Assembly (NCBI GenBank): GCA_027493675.1
Contig: JAOSKI010000044.1
Span: forward strand, 98,019-162,018
Length of the DNA: 64,000 bases
Source: Microthrixaceae bacterium
GTDB taxonomy: Bacteria > Actinomycetota > Acidimicrobiia > Acidimicrobiales > Microtrichaceae
Reading direction: 5' to 3'
The position numbers were made by a program, and so were the translations under genes. Below, in pieces: positions 14,082 through 22,794 of the stretch. Below the pieces are notes generated by a model, which saw nothing but the letters and a program-made list of their open reading frames with translations, was not told the DNA's origin and did no database searches. The stretch's first letter is position 1. The number at the start of each line of letters is the position of its first letter.

Positions 14082-14732
14082 GTGTCCACACTTCAACTTC
14101 AGGCCAGGGCGATGGGCGACCCGACGCGCCACGACGTGTTCCGCTACGTGGCGGAATCCCCGACGGCGGTGGGCGTGGCGGAGCTCACCGAGCAGTTCGG
14201 CCTCAACCACAACGCCATCCGCCAGCACCTCGCCAAGCTTGTCGATGCCGAGCTCCTCATCGAGTCCACCGCGCGTCCCGAGGGCCGGGGCCGACCGAGG
14301 CTGCAGTACACCGTCAACCCCAACGCGGAGAGCCGATGGGGGGTGACCGGCCCCTACGAGCGACTCTCGATGCTGCTCGCAGAGGTGGTACGCACCGGAG
14401 ACGATCCAGTGGAGGTGGGTCGACGCGCAGGATTGGAGCACCGAATCGACGCTCCCGGGTCGGACAACTCGCTGGACGAGTTCGTGACCGCGATGGCCCA
14501 AGAGGGGTTCTCACCGGTCCTGCACACCTCGGGTGGAACCGTCGAGATCCGGTTGGACCAGTGCCCCTTCGCCTCGGCGGCGGTGACCGATCCGACCACG
14601 GTCTGCGATCTGCACCTCGGGATGGCCAAGGGGTTGGCGGAGGCCGTCGGCGGCATCGAGATCGAGGAGCTGAGGCCCGGCGACCCACGCAAGGCCCACT
14701 GCCTCCTTCGATTCCGAGTCAACCCTGCCTGA
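14082..14732 (+). CDS. winged-helix transcriptional regulator with C-terminal Cys motif, SufR-like
   Basis: ArsR/DeoR-type DNA-binding protein, intact, 216 residues. The GTG 14082 start is supported by an AGGGAG ribosome site 8 nt upstream. The N-terminal winged helix covers residues 10-75 (MGDPTRHDVFRYV, GLNHNAIRQHLAKLVDAEL). The C-terminal half has CPFASAAVTDPTTVC (Cys-x13-Cys) followed by DLHLGMAKGL, and a third Cys in KAHCLLRF. This layout resembles regulators that hold an Fe-S cluster, such as SufR of cyanobacteria and actinobacteria. The matching palindromes upstream of this gene and of sufB support a SufR role. The suf genes themselves lie 8.7 kb away, and the exact family assignment is uncertain. 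Confidence 0.75.
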   Translation: MSTLQLQARAMGDPTRHDVFRYVAESPTAVGVAELTEQFGLNHNAIRQHLAKLVDAELLIESTARPEGRGRPRLQYTVNPNAESRWGVTGPYERLSMLLAEVVRTGDDPVEVGRRAGLEHRIDAPGSDNSLDEFVTAMAQEGFSPVLHTSGGTVEIRLDQCPFASAAVTDPTTVCDLHLGMAKGLAEAVGGIEIEELRPGDPRKAHCLLRFRVNPA

Positions 14733-14784
14733 CGAGAACCCTCGCTGTGCTGCGTCGCCCTCGCAGCGCCTGAGGCGTCAAGCC

Positions 14785-14955
14785 CTACAGAAGCGGGATG
14801 ACCGACACCAGCACCAGCAGCACCACTATCGCGACCATCAGGATGGCCGCGGCACGGCTCGGGTGTGTCGGGCGGGCAGCAGGCCCTGCGCCGGTCGGCT
14901 GATCCGCGGACTGGCTTGCTCGCCGCCTGTTGGAGGATCTCGGGTCGCCCGTCAC
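14785..14955 (-). CDS. 56-residue single-span membrane protein
   Basis: Too short for most gene finders. GTG 14955 begins 5 bp after the stop of the upstream membrane-protein gene. The polar, Arg-rich first 35 residues are followed by one hydrophobic helix (ILMVAIVVLLVLVSVIPLL) ending at the stop codon, giving a tail-anchored topology. It shares an operon with the 92-residue membrane protein and the truncated globin. No family is recognised. Possible roles are a small subunit or regulator of a membrane complex; this is speculation from context. Confidence 0.55.
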   Translation of the reverse strand: MTGDPRSSNRRRASQSADQPTGAGPAARPTHPSRAAAILMVAIVVLLVLVSVIPLL

Positions 14956-14960
14956 CCGGC

Positions 14961-15239
14961 TCAGCCGATGTCGTGCTCGTTGTACTTGGAGTACTGGACC
15001 ACGAAGCCCATCATCCCTCCGAACCCAGGTCCACCCAGCATGCCGGTGAAGACCCCCACTGCCAGCGCCGCCGCCGCACCACCGCCGAAGGCATAGGTCG
15101 CGATGCCGAAGAGCCCTCCGACGAGGAAGAAGCCGGCGATGGCACCGGTGATGGTCCAGCGCAGGATCTCCTCCGAGCCGGCCATCGACCCACCTGGTTC
15201 GCGCGCCGCCGCTGGAGTCACTGCTGCTTCTTCTGCCAT
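14961..15239 (-). CDS. 92-residue membrane protein, Gly-rich, two or three spans
   Basis: Start ATG 15239. A polar N-terminus is followed by hydrophobic stretches (ITGAIAGFFLVGGLFGIATYAF, shown here as two joined parts of one hydrophobic region; AALAVGVFTGMLGG; FGGMMGFVVQYS) and a short polar tail, NEHDIG. It resembles no family I can name. It lies 10 bp downstream of the globin gene on the same strand and 5 bp upstream of another small membrane protein, so the three probably form one transcript. Codon use matches the neighbours. Confidence 0.65.
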   Translation of the reverse strand: MAEEAAVTPAAAREPGGSMAGSEEILRWTITGAIAGFFLVGGLFGIATYAFGGGAAAALAVGVFTGMLGGPGFGGMMGFVVQYSKYNEHDIG

Positions 15240-15249
15240 GGGTCGTAGG

Positions 15250-15657
15250 CTATACGGGCAGTTCCGCGGGAGTCCACGACGCACCGAAGACGTGCTTGGC
15301 CATCCCCGCCATCACCGATGCCGCATGGGACTTGGCGCGATCGGCCACCGGGCCGGCCCATGATGCATCCACGCTGCGCACCCACAGGCCGTACCAACGG
15401 TCGCAGTGCTCGGACCGGATGGGATCCATCGCGTGGAGTTCACGGTGCGCCTCCATGATCGGACCCGCGTAGTCGCCGGTGTTCAACAGGATCCGGCACC
15501 AGTAGTCGACGAGCTTGGGGATGTGCTCGTTCCAATCCACCTCGGCCACCTCGGAGAACACGGGATCCAGCACCTCGTCGAAGACGATCTCGCGGTAGAA
15601 CTCGACCACCAGGTCGTGGACGTCGGCCCGTGAATCGATGTCGCCTGACACGCTCAT
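15250..15657 (-). CDS. group III truncated hemoglobin
   Basis: Small haem protein of the truncated globin group III (Ctb-like) type, usually linked to NO or O2 chemistry. ATG 15657 follows a G-rich ribosome site (GGGGGGTG) at good spacing; ATG 15702 is an alternative without one. About 135 residues. Helix B has VVEFYREIVFDEV with the B10 Tyr. DWNEHIPKLVDYWCRIL gives helices C-E. RSEHCDRWYGLW holds the likely proximal His. It heads an operon with two tiny membrane proteins and is divergent from the YwiC-like gene. Confidence 0.85.
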   Translation of the reverse strand: MSVSGDIDSRADVHDLVVEFYREIVFDEVLDPVFSEVAEVDWNEHIPKLVDYWCRILLNTGDYAGPIMEAHRELHAMDPIRSEHCDRWYGLWVRSVDASWAGPVADRAKSHAASVMAGMAKHVFGASWTPAELPV

Positions 15658-15759
15658 GGTGTCACCCCCCGGACCCACACCGGGCACCTTCGATCCGCTC
15701 ATGTCAAGGCCCCGTTCGGTTCGTCCCTGGATGCCCAACCGTGGTGTAGTTGGGGTAGT

Positions 15760-15780
15760 GCCGGATCCGTTTGATCCGGC
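15760..15780. promoter_or_regulatory. perfect inverted repeat in the globin / YwiC-like divergent promoter region
   Basis: GCCGGATC (15760-15767) and GATCCGGC (15773-15780) are exact reverse complements around a 5-bp spacer. The element lies in the roughly 190-bp region between the globin start (-) and the YwiC-like start (+). Downstream, at 15806-15812, is CACTAGA, matching one half of the suf palindrome. Likely operator DNA; the binding protein is unknown. Confidence 0.4.
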
Positions 15781-15844
15781 CACCCACCGGTATAGTTACA
15801 TCAGTCACTAGATTATTACCAGTCAGCGGGCTAGGATTCCAGCG

Positions 15845-16708
15845 ATGTCGGAGAACTCGGCGACCGTCCCGACCCTGTCCACCGGGTCGGCCAACCTTCA
15901 GGCAGCGGACCGGAGAGGCGCAACGGCCCAGGCGCGTCCTGGCTGGCGATCGGTCACCGTTCCCACCGAGCACGGCGGCTGGGGGCTCACCCTCGAGCCG
16001 GGGCTGTTGGGGCTGTTGGTGGCACCCGGAATGACCTCCCTGTGGCTCGCTCTGGCCGCGATGGTGGCCTTCACCGCGCGCACACCCCTGAAGATCGTCG
16101 CAGTCGACCTACGGCGCAACAGGGTCCTTCCGCGAACACGCCTGGCGGGCATGATCGGTCTGGCCGAACTTGCGGTCCTTGCCGCGTTCGTCACCGCTGC
16201 GGTGAACACCGCATCGCATCCCTTCTGGTGGCCGCTGATGGTCGCAGCCCCTCTCGTGGCTCTCGAGGCCGTCTACGAGGTCCGTTCCAAGGGTCGGCGC
16301 CTGGCTCCGGAGCTGGCCGGCGCAATCGGGGTCTGCTCGGTGGCGGCCATGGCCGTCCTGGCCGACGGAGCAAGCGCCACGCTGGCGGTGGGCCTGTGGC
16401 TGATCCTCGCGGCCCGTGCGCTCACGTCGGTCTCATGGGTACGCGGTCAGATCACACGGATCCACGGCCGCAGCCCGGATCAGCTGATGCTCGCCGCGAC
16501 CGACGTGGTCACCGTCGCCATGGGCCTGACAGCGGTGCTGCTCGAGCAGTCCCTGCTGCTTGGAGCACTGGCGCTCCCGGTGGTGATCGCAATCCAGCGA
16601 ACCACCGCGATAGGTGATCCGGTACGACCGGCCGTGCAGGGGATGATCCAGATGTTCATGGGCCTCGCCGTGGTGGCAGCGACGGCGATCGGCGTCGCCG
16701 TACTCTGA
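15845..16708 (+). CDS. YwiC-like family membrane protein
   Basis: Integral membrane protein, intact, 287 residues, about eight hydrophobic spans. The family signature VPTEHGGWGLTLEPG is at about residue 38, and PLKIVAVDLRRNR follows the first helix pair. In Bacillus the founding gene ywiC sits in the narK-fnr-nar region, so the family is associated with anaerobic nitrogen metabolism, but its activity is not established. Here it lies between a truncated globin gene and the ric gene, consistent with nitrogen-oxide stress. The start ATG 15845 is 2 nt after a CCAGCG stretch with no strong ribosome site. Confidence 0.72.
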   Translation: MSENSATVPTLSTGSANLQAADRRGATAQARPGWRSVTVPTEHGGWGLTLEPGLLGLLVAPGMTSLWLALAAMVAFTARTPLKIVAVDLRRNRVLPRTRLAGMIGLAELAVLAAFVTAAVNTASHPFWWPLMVAAPLVALEAVYEVRSKGRRLAPELAGAIGVCSVAAMAVLADGASATLAVGLWLILAARALTSVSWVRGQITRIHGRSPDQLMLAATDVVTVAMGLTAVLLEQSLLLGALALPVVIAIQRTTAIGDPVRPAVQGMIQMFMGLAVVAATAIGVAVL

Positions 16709-16769
16709 GCCCAACAAGGTCCGCGTGAAGCACGATCGAGTCTGAGGACTCGGACTGAAAGGAACCAGA

Positions 16770-17480
16770 TTGAACACCATCGACGAGCAGACGACCCTCG
16801 CCGACATCATCAACGTCACCCCAGGGTCCGCCCGGGTGCTGGAGGGATACGAACTCGACTACTGCTGTCACGGCCGGCGGCCCCTGGCAGAGGCCTGCAG
16901 CGAGGCAGGCATCGACGCCTCGGCGGTTCTCGACTCGCTCAACTCGCTCGGAGAGCAGGACGGTGACTCACCCGATTGGATGACCCTCGGCGCAACAGAA
17001 CTGGCGGACCACGTGGAGTCGAAGCACCACACGTACCTCCATTCCGAGATGCCCCGTATCGAGGCTCTCGCGGTGAAGGTCGCCGACGTCCACGGTGAAC
17101 GGCATCCCGAGTTGCTCGAGGTGCGTGATACGTACCGTGAGTTGCAGGCGGACCTGGTTCCCCACCTCATGAAGGAGGAGCAGGTGCTCTTCCCGATGAT
17201 CCGGGAGCTCGACGAGGCCGACGGACCCAAGGACTTCCATTGCGGTTCGCTTCAGAACCCGATCTCGGTGATGCTCAGCGAGCACGACGTGGCGGGTGAG
17301 CTGCTGGCGCGACTCCGCAAGCTGACCTCCGGATACGAGACACCCGCTGACGGTTGCGCCAGCTACAAGGCGCTCTACGACGGACTGGCCGAGATCGAGT
17401 CCGACACCCACCTGCACATCCACAAGGAGAACAACGTGTTGTTCCCGATGGTCGTGGAGATGGAGAACCAGCGCTGCTGA
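16770..17480 (+). CDS. ric: Ric/YtfE/ScdA di-iron Fe-S cluster repair protein
   Basis: Cytosolic di-iron protein that helps rebuild Fe-S centres damaged by NO or peroxide. Intact, 236 residues from TTG 16770, preceded by AAAGGAA at 6 nt. The N-terminal ScdA_N domain has LELDYCCHGRR-type sequence (YELDYCCHGRRPL). The C-terminal hemerythrin-like domain supplies His/Glu ligands in SKHHTYLHSEMPR, HLMKEEQVLFPM, SEHDVAGELL and HIHKENNVLFPM. A 6-bp inverted repeat (CGAGTC/GACTCG, 16737-16752) lies just upstream and could be an operator. The neighbours (globin, YwiC-like) support a nitrosative-stress role. Confidence 0.93.
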   Translation: MNTIDEQTTLADIINVTPGSARVLEGYELDYCCHGRRPLAEACSEAGIDASAVLDSLNSLGEQDGDSPDWMTLGATELADHVESKHHTYLHSEMPRIEALAVKVADVHGERHPELLEVRDTYRELQADLVPHLMKEEQVLFPMIRELDEADGPKDFHCGSLQNPISVMLSEHDVAGELLARLRKLTSGYETPADGCASYKALYDGLAEIESDTHLHIHKENNVLFPMVVEMENQRC

Positions 17481-17534
17481 GCCGGCTCTGCGAGTCGGAT
17501 TCGACGTCCCCATGGGAGACCCCGGCCGACTGGG

Positions 17535-17573
17535 TGTCACTCGATACATCGTAGTACGATGTATCGAGTGACA
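17535..17573. promoter_or_regulatory. 39-bp perfect palindrome over the clc start
   Basis: The arm TGTCACTCGATACATCGTA (17535-17553) is followed by one central base and its exact reverse complement (17555-17573). The element covers both possible start codons of the ClC gene (ATG 17559, GTG 17568). A TACGAT hexamer inside it (17555-17560) would place a leaderless transcript start at GTG 17568. Length and symmetry argue for an operator, most likely of the MarR regulator encoded by the last gene of the same operon. Confidence 0.75.
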
Positions 17574-18880
17574 ACGGCGGCAACCACGACACGAACGACA
17601 ACCCTTGCCGAGAGGCTCTCCCTGCGCGGAAGGCTCCCGGAAGTACACCGTGCACGGCGCATCCTGCCGCTGCTGGCGGTGGGCATCACCGCCGGACTGA
17701 TAGGTGCGGCATACCTGGGGGCGCTTCACATCCTGCAGCAGTGGTTCTGGCCCGGGCGGAACTCCATGACCACGCAGAGCCTCCTGCTGGTGGGCACCGG
17801 CCTCGTGATCGCCGCAGCCACCCGCTGGATCGGCCCCGGAGGCAACGTGGAACTGCTGGTCGACAACATCCACGTGCTGGGTGGCGCCGCGACCGACAGA
17901 GGCGACCGCGCTCTCGTGCCGCTGTCGCTGCTTGGCATCTCGGTCGGCTCCACCCTCGGCCCCGAGGCCCCGCTCGTGCAGACGTGTGGATCGATGGGTT
18001 CGGCCATCGCACGCCGCCTCGGACTCGGCCAACCCGATGTCAGGGTGCTCACCCTCGTGGGGATGGCAGCCGGCTTCACCGTGCTGTTCGGCACCCCGGT
18101 GGGTGCCACGATCTTCGCGCTGGAGGTGCTCCACAGACGCGGCCTGGAGTACTACGAGGCGCTGGTTCCGGCGCTGGTCGGCGGGCTGAGCGGATACGCC
18201 GTGTTCGTTCTGGGAACCAGCCTCGGGGTCCGCCCGGTGTGGGAGTTCACCTCGATCGGGTCCATGCACCCCGTGGACCTCGCGGCAGCGCTGGTCGCCG
18301 GCCTTGCAGGGACACTGATCGCAGCCGCGTTCGCAGCCATGGTGCACCTGTTGCGCCGGGCGGAAGGCGCCTGCCGCTGTGGAGCCTGCCGATCATCGGT
18401 GGTGTGGGGATGGCTGCACTCGGATGTTGGAGCCCGTACGCGCTGACCTTCGGAGAGCACCAACTGAAGGACCTGCTGGTCCCGGGACTCGCTGCCGCAT
18501 CGCTGGTCGTGGCGATGGTCGCGAAGTTGGCCGGCGCTGCGGTGTGCCTCACAGGTCGCTGGAAGGGTGGATTCATCATCCCGCTGTTCTTCTGCGGCGC
18601 GGCGGTCGGCCAACTCCTGTCGAACACCCTCGGTTGGTCCTCGGACACGGTGTTCATCACCGCCACGATGGCGGCCGCGGTGACCGGAGTGATGAAGACA
18701 CCCCTCGGTTCCCCACTGGTGGTGTCGGGGATGTCGGGCCTTGCCCTGTTGCCCACCGCGCTGATCTCATCGATCGTCTCGCTCGGCCTGTCGGATCGGA
18801 TCAACGTCATCGGTTCACAAAGGTCCCGCTCCGACGAGAACGACAACCACGGCACCGCCACAGCGGGCGCGGCGACATGA
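17559..18880 (+). CDS. ClC-family chloride channel / H+-Cl- antiporter (one frameshift)
   Basis: Polytopic ClC anion transporter, about 440 residues. The selectivity motif GSTLGPEAPLVQ stands in for the usual GKEGP block at about residue 130. FTVLFGTPVGATIFALEV and GGFIIPLFFCGAAVG (the G(K/R)xxIP block) follow. The frame shifts once near 18368, within a G/C-rich run. The start is either ATG 17559 or GTG 17568, both inside the 39-bp palindrome; no ribosome site is visible, so the message may be leaderless. Its stop overlaps the marR start (ATGA), giving an operon. Whether it is a channel or an exchanger cannot be settled from these fragments. Confidence 0.85.
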
Positions 18881-19333
18881 GCCCGACTCCACGGGGAGGG
18901 TGCCGCCCGCGCCAACCGCCGAACACCGACGGGGCCGGACCACCTCACCGACGCCGAGTACCGGGCGCTCGCGGAGTTCCGCCATGCCCTGCGGGTGTTC
19001 CTGCGGTTCTCGGAGGATGCTGCACGCGCCGAAGGTCTGACGCCCAACCAGCATCAGCTCCTGTTGGCGGTGCGTGCCGAGTCCTCCAGCCTGGGCGTGT
19101 CGGAGCTCGCCGAACGTCTGCAGCTCAAGGCGAACTCGACCCTCGAGCTGGTACGTCGGGCGGAGGCCGCGGGTCTGGTGTCTCTGAGCCCGTCCCCCGA
19201 GGACCTGCGCCGCCAGTTGGTCACCCTGAGCCCCGATGGAGAGGCGCGCCTCACCCGCCTGAGCGAGATGCACCGCGAGGAGTTGCGTCGCTTCCGCGCG
19301 GAGGCTGCCCACCTGCTCGCAGAGCTCCGCTGA
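18877..19333 (+). CDS. MarR-family regulator (one frameshift near the N-terminus)
   Basis: Winged-helix regulator coupled to clc by an ATGA overlap. ATG 18877 opens the gene, but the frame must shift between about 18890 and 18940 to reach the conserved part. After the shift it reads AEYRALAEFRHALRVFLRF, the recognition region VSELAERLQLKANSTLELV and the wing SPEDLRRQLVTLSPDG. About 150 residues, usual for MarR. Position makes it the best candidate to bind the palindrome at 17535-17573 and so control its own operon. The effector is unknown. Confidence 0.75.
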
Positions 19334-19392
19334 GACACCCCACGTCACGCCACAAGGCTCAGAGTGCGTGGCGGCGCACAGGACTTGTCCAC

Positions 19393-19449
19393 CCGGCGCC
19401 GGTGCTGGCAACGTGGTTGCCTGATTCGATTCCCCGGCAACGGCGCCGG
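19393..19449 (+). promoter_or_regulatory. gdhA leader with mutually exclusive hairpins
   Basis: GGCAAC (19407-19412), GTTGCC (19416-19421) and GGCAAC (19436-19441) let the middle segment pair with either neighbour. The whole set is bounded by CCGGCGCC (19393-19400) and its complement GGCGCCGG (19442-19449). It ends 46 nt before the gdhA ATG. This is the layout of an attenuator or riboswitch-like element, but no known class is recognised. Confidence 0.4.
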
Positions 19450-19495
19450 AAGGCCAGTTGCCGGCGCGCGCCGGCTCGAAGAAAGGATCGGCTGC

Positions 19496-20834
<1,339 letters not shown>

Positions 20835-20850
20835 CCCGGAAGCGACTGCC

Positions 20851-22111
20851 CTATTCGGCGGATTCGGCGGGCATCGGCTGGAACAGCAACGCGACGCGCA
20901 CAGCGGTGTCCGCTGCCCAGGCTGCGATCACCACTGCCGCCACCTGGCGCAGACCGACCAGCAATGCGACAGCGGCAGCATTCGCTGCAACCGCGCCGGG
21001 CCAGGACTTCATGATCTCGAAGCCTGCACCGAGCCGGCGATGACCTCCGGCGCGAACCACGGGGCCGAGATAGGCCGCTGACGCCACGAGTATCTGGGCG
21101 AACGCACCGACCACCAGGACCAGCAACGCATCGCTGTGCACGATCGGGGAATCGAGCGCATCAACGGCCAGCACCACCGCGGCGACGATCCACCATGTCG
21201 AGCCCGCGAGCAGCCCCACCAACCGGGGACCAGCCCAGTCGAACTGCTTGCGCGACGGGCGGGGCAGCAGCAGGATCACCGCGGCCACGACCGCTGCTAC
21301 CGCGAGGGAAGCCCACCGAGACCAACCACCTGGTGTCCACCAGCTCACCCAGCACCACCACTGCCGCGGCTCCCGAGGCACCAGCCACCACCATCCGGAT
21401 CCGCGCCGCGGTGGCCAGGGGTGACATCTTCATGCGCAGCTGGGTGGCCGTGAAGAAGGGAAGCGTGGAGAGGATGACCACGCCGACCAGCCCGAAGACG
21501 TTGACGCTCAGGTGGGCCTCGATGAGCCGCGGCGTGTAGAGCTCGCCACCGTGCGCCACCAGCGAGCCGAGGACGATGCCCGCCAACCCCCACCCCACAG
21601 CCACGAGGTAGCCGTCGATCGCAGGATGGAAGCGGTCGGTTGACGACCAACGGCGGACCCACAACAGGATCCCCGCAAGACACACGAGTGCGACGCCCAG
21701 CAGGGCGGCGCCGGTCGCCACCAGTACCCACATGCCCGATTCACGACCCATCGCCACGGCGACGGTACCCGTGACAACGAGTGCGAGCTGGGCTGCAGCC
21801 ACCGCGTCGCCAGGGCGGGTGCGGTGGACCACGTGACCGACAGCATCTGGGTGACCCCGGAGATGGCGCTCAGCAGACCACCCACGACGAACAGGTGCAG
21901 GGGCAACCAGACACCGGTGTCGTGGGGCACCAGAGCCGCGACGGCAGCCGAAAGGTGAAGCCCCTGCGACCAGGGGAGCGCCCACAGCGTGTGACGCTGC
22001 ACCTCCACCACACGCGCTGCCGACCCTGGGATGCTGGGCCCTGCTGCTGTCGGCCCTGCTGCCGTCGGCCCTGCTGCCGTCGGCCCTGCTGCCGTCGTCG
22101 ATCCCGCTCAT
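20851..22111 (-). CDS. NnrS-like / copper-nitrite-reductase-N-domain-like polytopic membrane protein (frameshifted)
   Basis: About 420 residues with roughly ten to twelve hydrophobic spans. After a repeat-bearing N-terminus it reads LPLHLFVVGGLLSAISG, a His-containing helix like those in NnrS and in the membrane domain fused to some actinobacterial copper nitrite reductases. GELYTPRLIEAHLSVNVFG and STLPFFTATQLRMKMSP follow. ATG 22111 overlaps the stop of the upstream gene (ATGA). Frames break near 22010, 21820 and 21340. The NO/nitrite link is inferred from this similarity and from ric and the globin gene nearby. Confidence 0.6.
22039..22098. repeat. 4 x 15-bp tandem repeat inside the NnrS-like gene
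   Basis: Four consecutive units of CCCTGCTGCCGTCGG (first unit one base different, last unit ending T). On the minus strand they encode a GSRAD pentapeptide repeat a few residues after the start codon. In-frame expansion or contraction by polymerase slippage would change only the linker length. Confidence 0.9.
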
Positions 22112-22553
22112 GAGCGCCGGATCCATGCCAGGAGCAACCCCACCGGTGTGCTCAGGAGCACGAAGAGCGCCAAGGCCCGGTACAGCAGCGCCCAGCCCGA
22201 CATCTCAGGGCGGCTCCGCGTGACCGCGACGACGAAGCCGACCAACGAGGCGGCGATGACCAGCCCGCCGATGCTCGTTAGCGCAGGTGCCGAGATCAGG
22301 GTCCCTGCCACCACTGCCACGGACGCCAGGTTCCACCCGGTTGCCAACGTGGTCCGCGGGGTTTCGGACACGACCTCACCGGGGAGCCAGGCCAAGCCCG
22401 CACCCAACGCGATCTGGGCCACACCCACCACAAGCACCAGGTAGGCCGCACCCAGGACCCGAGCTCGAAACCGGTGGGACCGCTCACCGCGGCCACGACC
22501 CCACCACCGATCACACCCATGGCCCCGAACGCCAGGAACCAGCGGGCCGCCAT
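22108..22553 (-). CDS. four-span membrane protein, partner of the NnrS-like protein (one frameshift)
   Basis: About 148 residues. ATG 22553 gives [17 protein letters not shown]; the frame shifts near 22470 and continues [30 protein letters not shown] and [17 protein letters not shown]. Four hydrophobic helices fill nearly the whole protein. Its stop overlaps the start of the NnrS-like gene (ATGA), so the two are co-translated. I recognise no family. It is divergent from the suf operon across 240 bp that carry the suf operator, so it may share that control. Confidence 0.6.
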
Positions 22554-22639
22554 CCATCGTTCCCCTCCTGGCAGCGGGAAGCGAAGCACCCGTGGGCCCG
22601 CCGTCAAGGAGTTCGGATCGGCGTCAGAACTGGATCGCG

Positions 22640-22669
22640 TTGTACGGCTGAGGTTCATATGTCTAGTAT
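22640..22669 (+). promoter_or_regulatory. candidate sigma-70-type promoter of the suf operon
   Basis: TTGTAC (22640-22645) and TAGTAT (22664-22669) are separated by 18 bp and lie about 125 bp upstream of sufB. The palindrome at 22662-22677 covers the -10 hexamer and the expected start point, the classic position for repression. Confidence 0.45.
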
Positions 22670-22677
22670 CTACTAGA
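22662..22677. promoter_or_regulatory. 16-bp palindromic operator candidate over the suf promoter
   Basis: TCTAGTA, TC, TACTAGA: a perfect 7-bp inverted repeat. It matches the 13955-13970 palindrome at the outer TCTA and ACTAGA blocks. It differs from the CAAC-N6-GTTG site I recall for cyanobacterial SufR, so the binding protein must be tested rather than assumed. Confidence 0.6.
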
Positions 22678-22794
22678 ACAACGTTGGAAAAGTCGACAGC
22701 GGCAACGCTCCTGGTACACCGTTGTTGGCAGAACGAGGACCGCTCGGCATGTCGGCGCCGGCATTCCGACATCACGACCACCACAGGACTCACG

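Noticed and set aside
16968..18347. 459-codon minus-strand frame opposite ric and clc
   Set aside because: Antisense to two clearly recognised genes and without any family motif.
19393..19449. tRNA-like sequence (ATTCGATTCC resembles a T-arm) upstream of gdhA
   Set aside because: The flanking complementary arms span only about 57 nt, with no D-arm or anticodon arm; treated as a leader hairpin instead.
22480..22794. Extension of the sufB frame upstream to 22474
   Set aside because: Would run through the suf promoter and operator; ATG 22795 begins the conserved SufB sequence.
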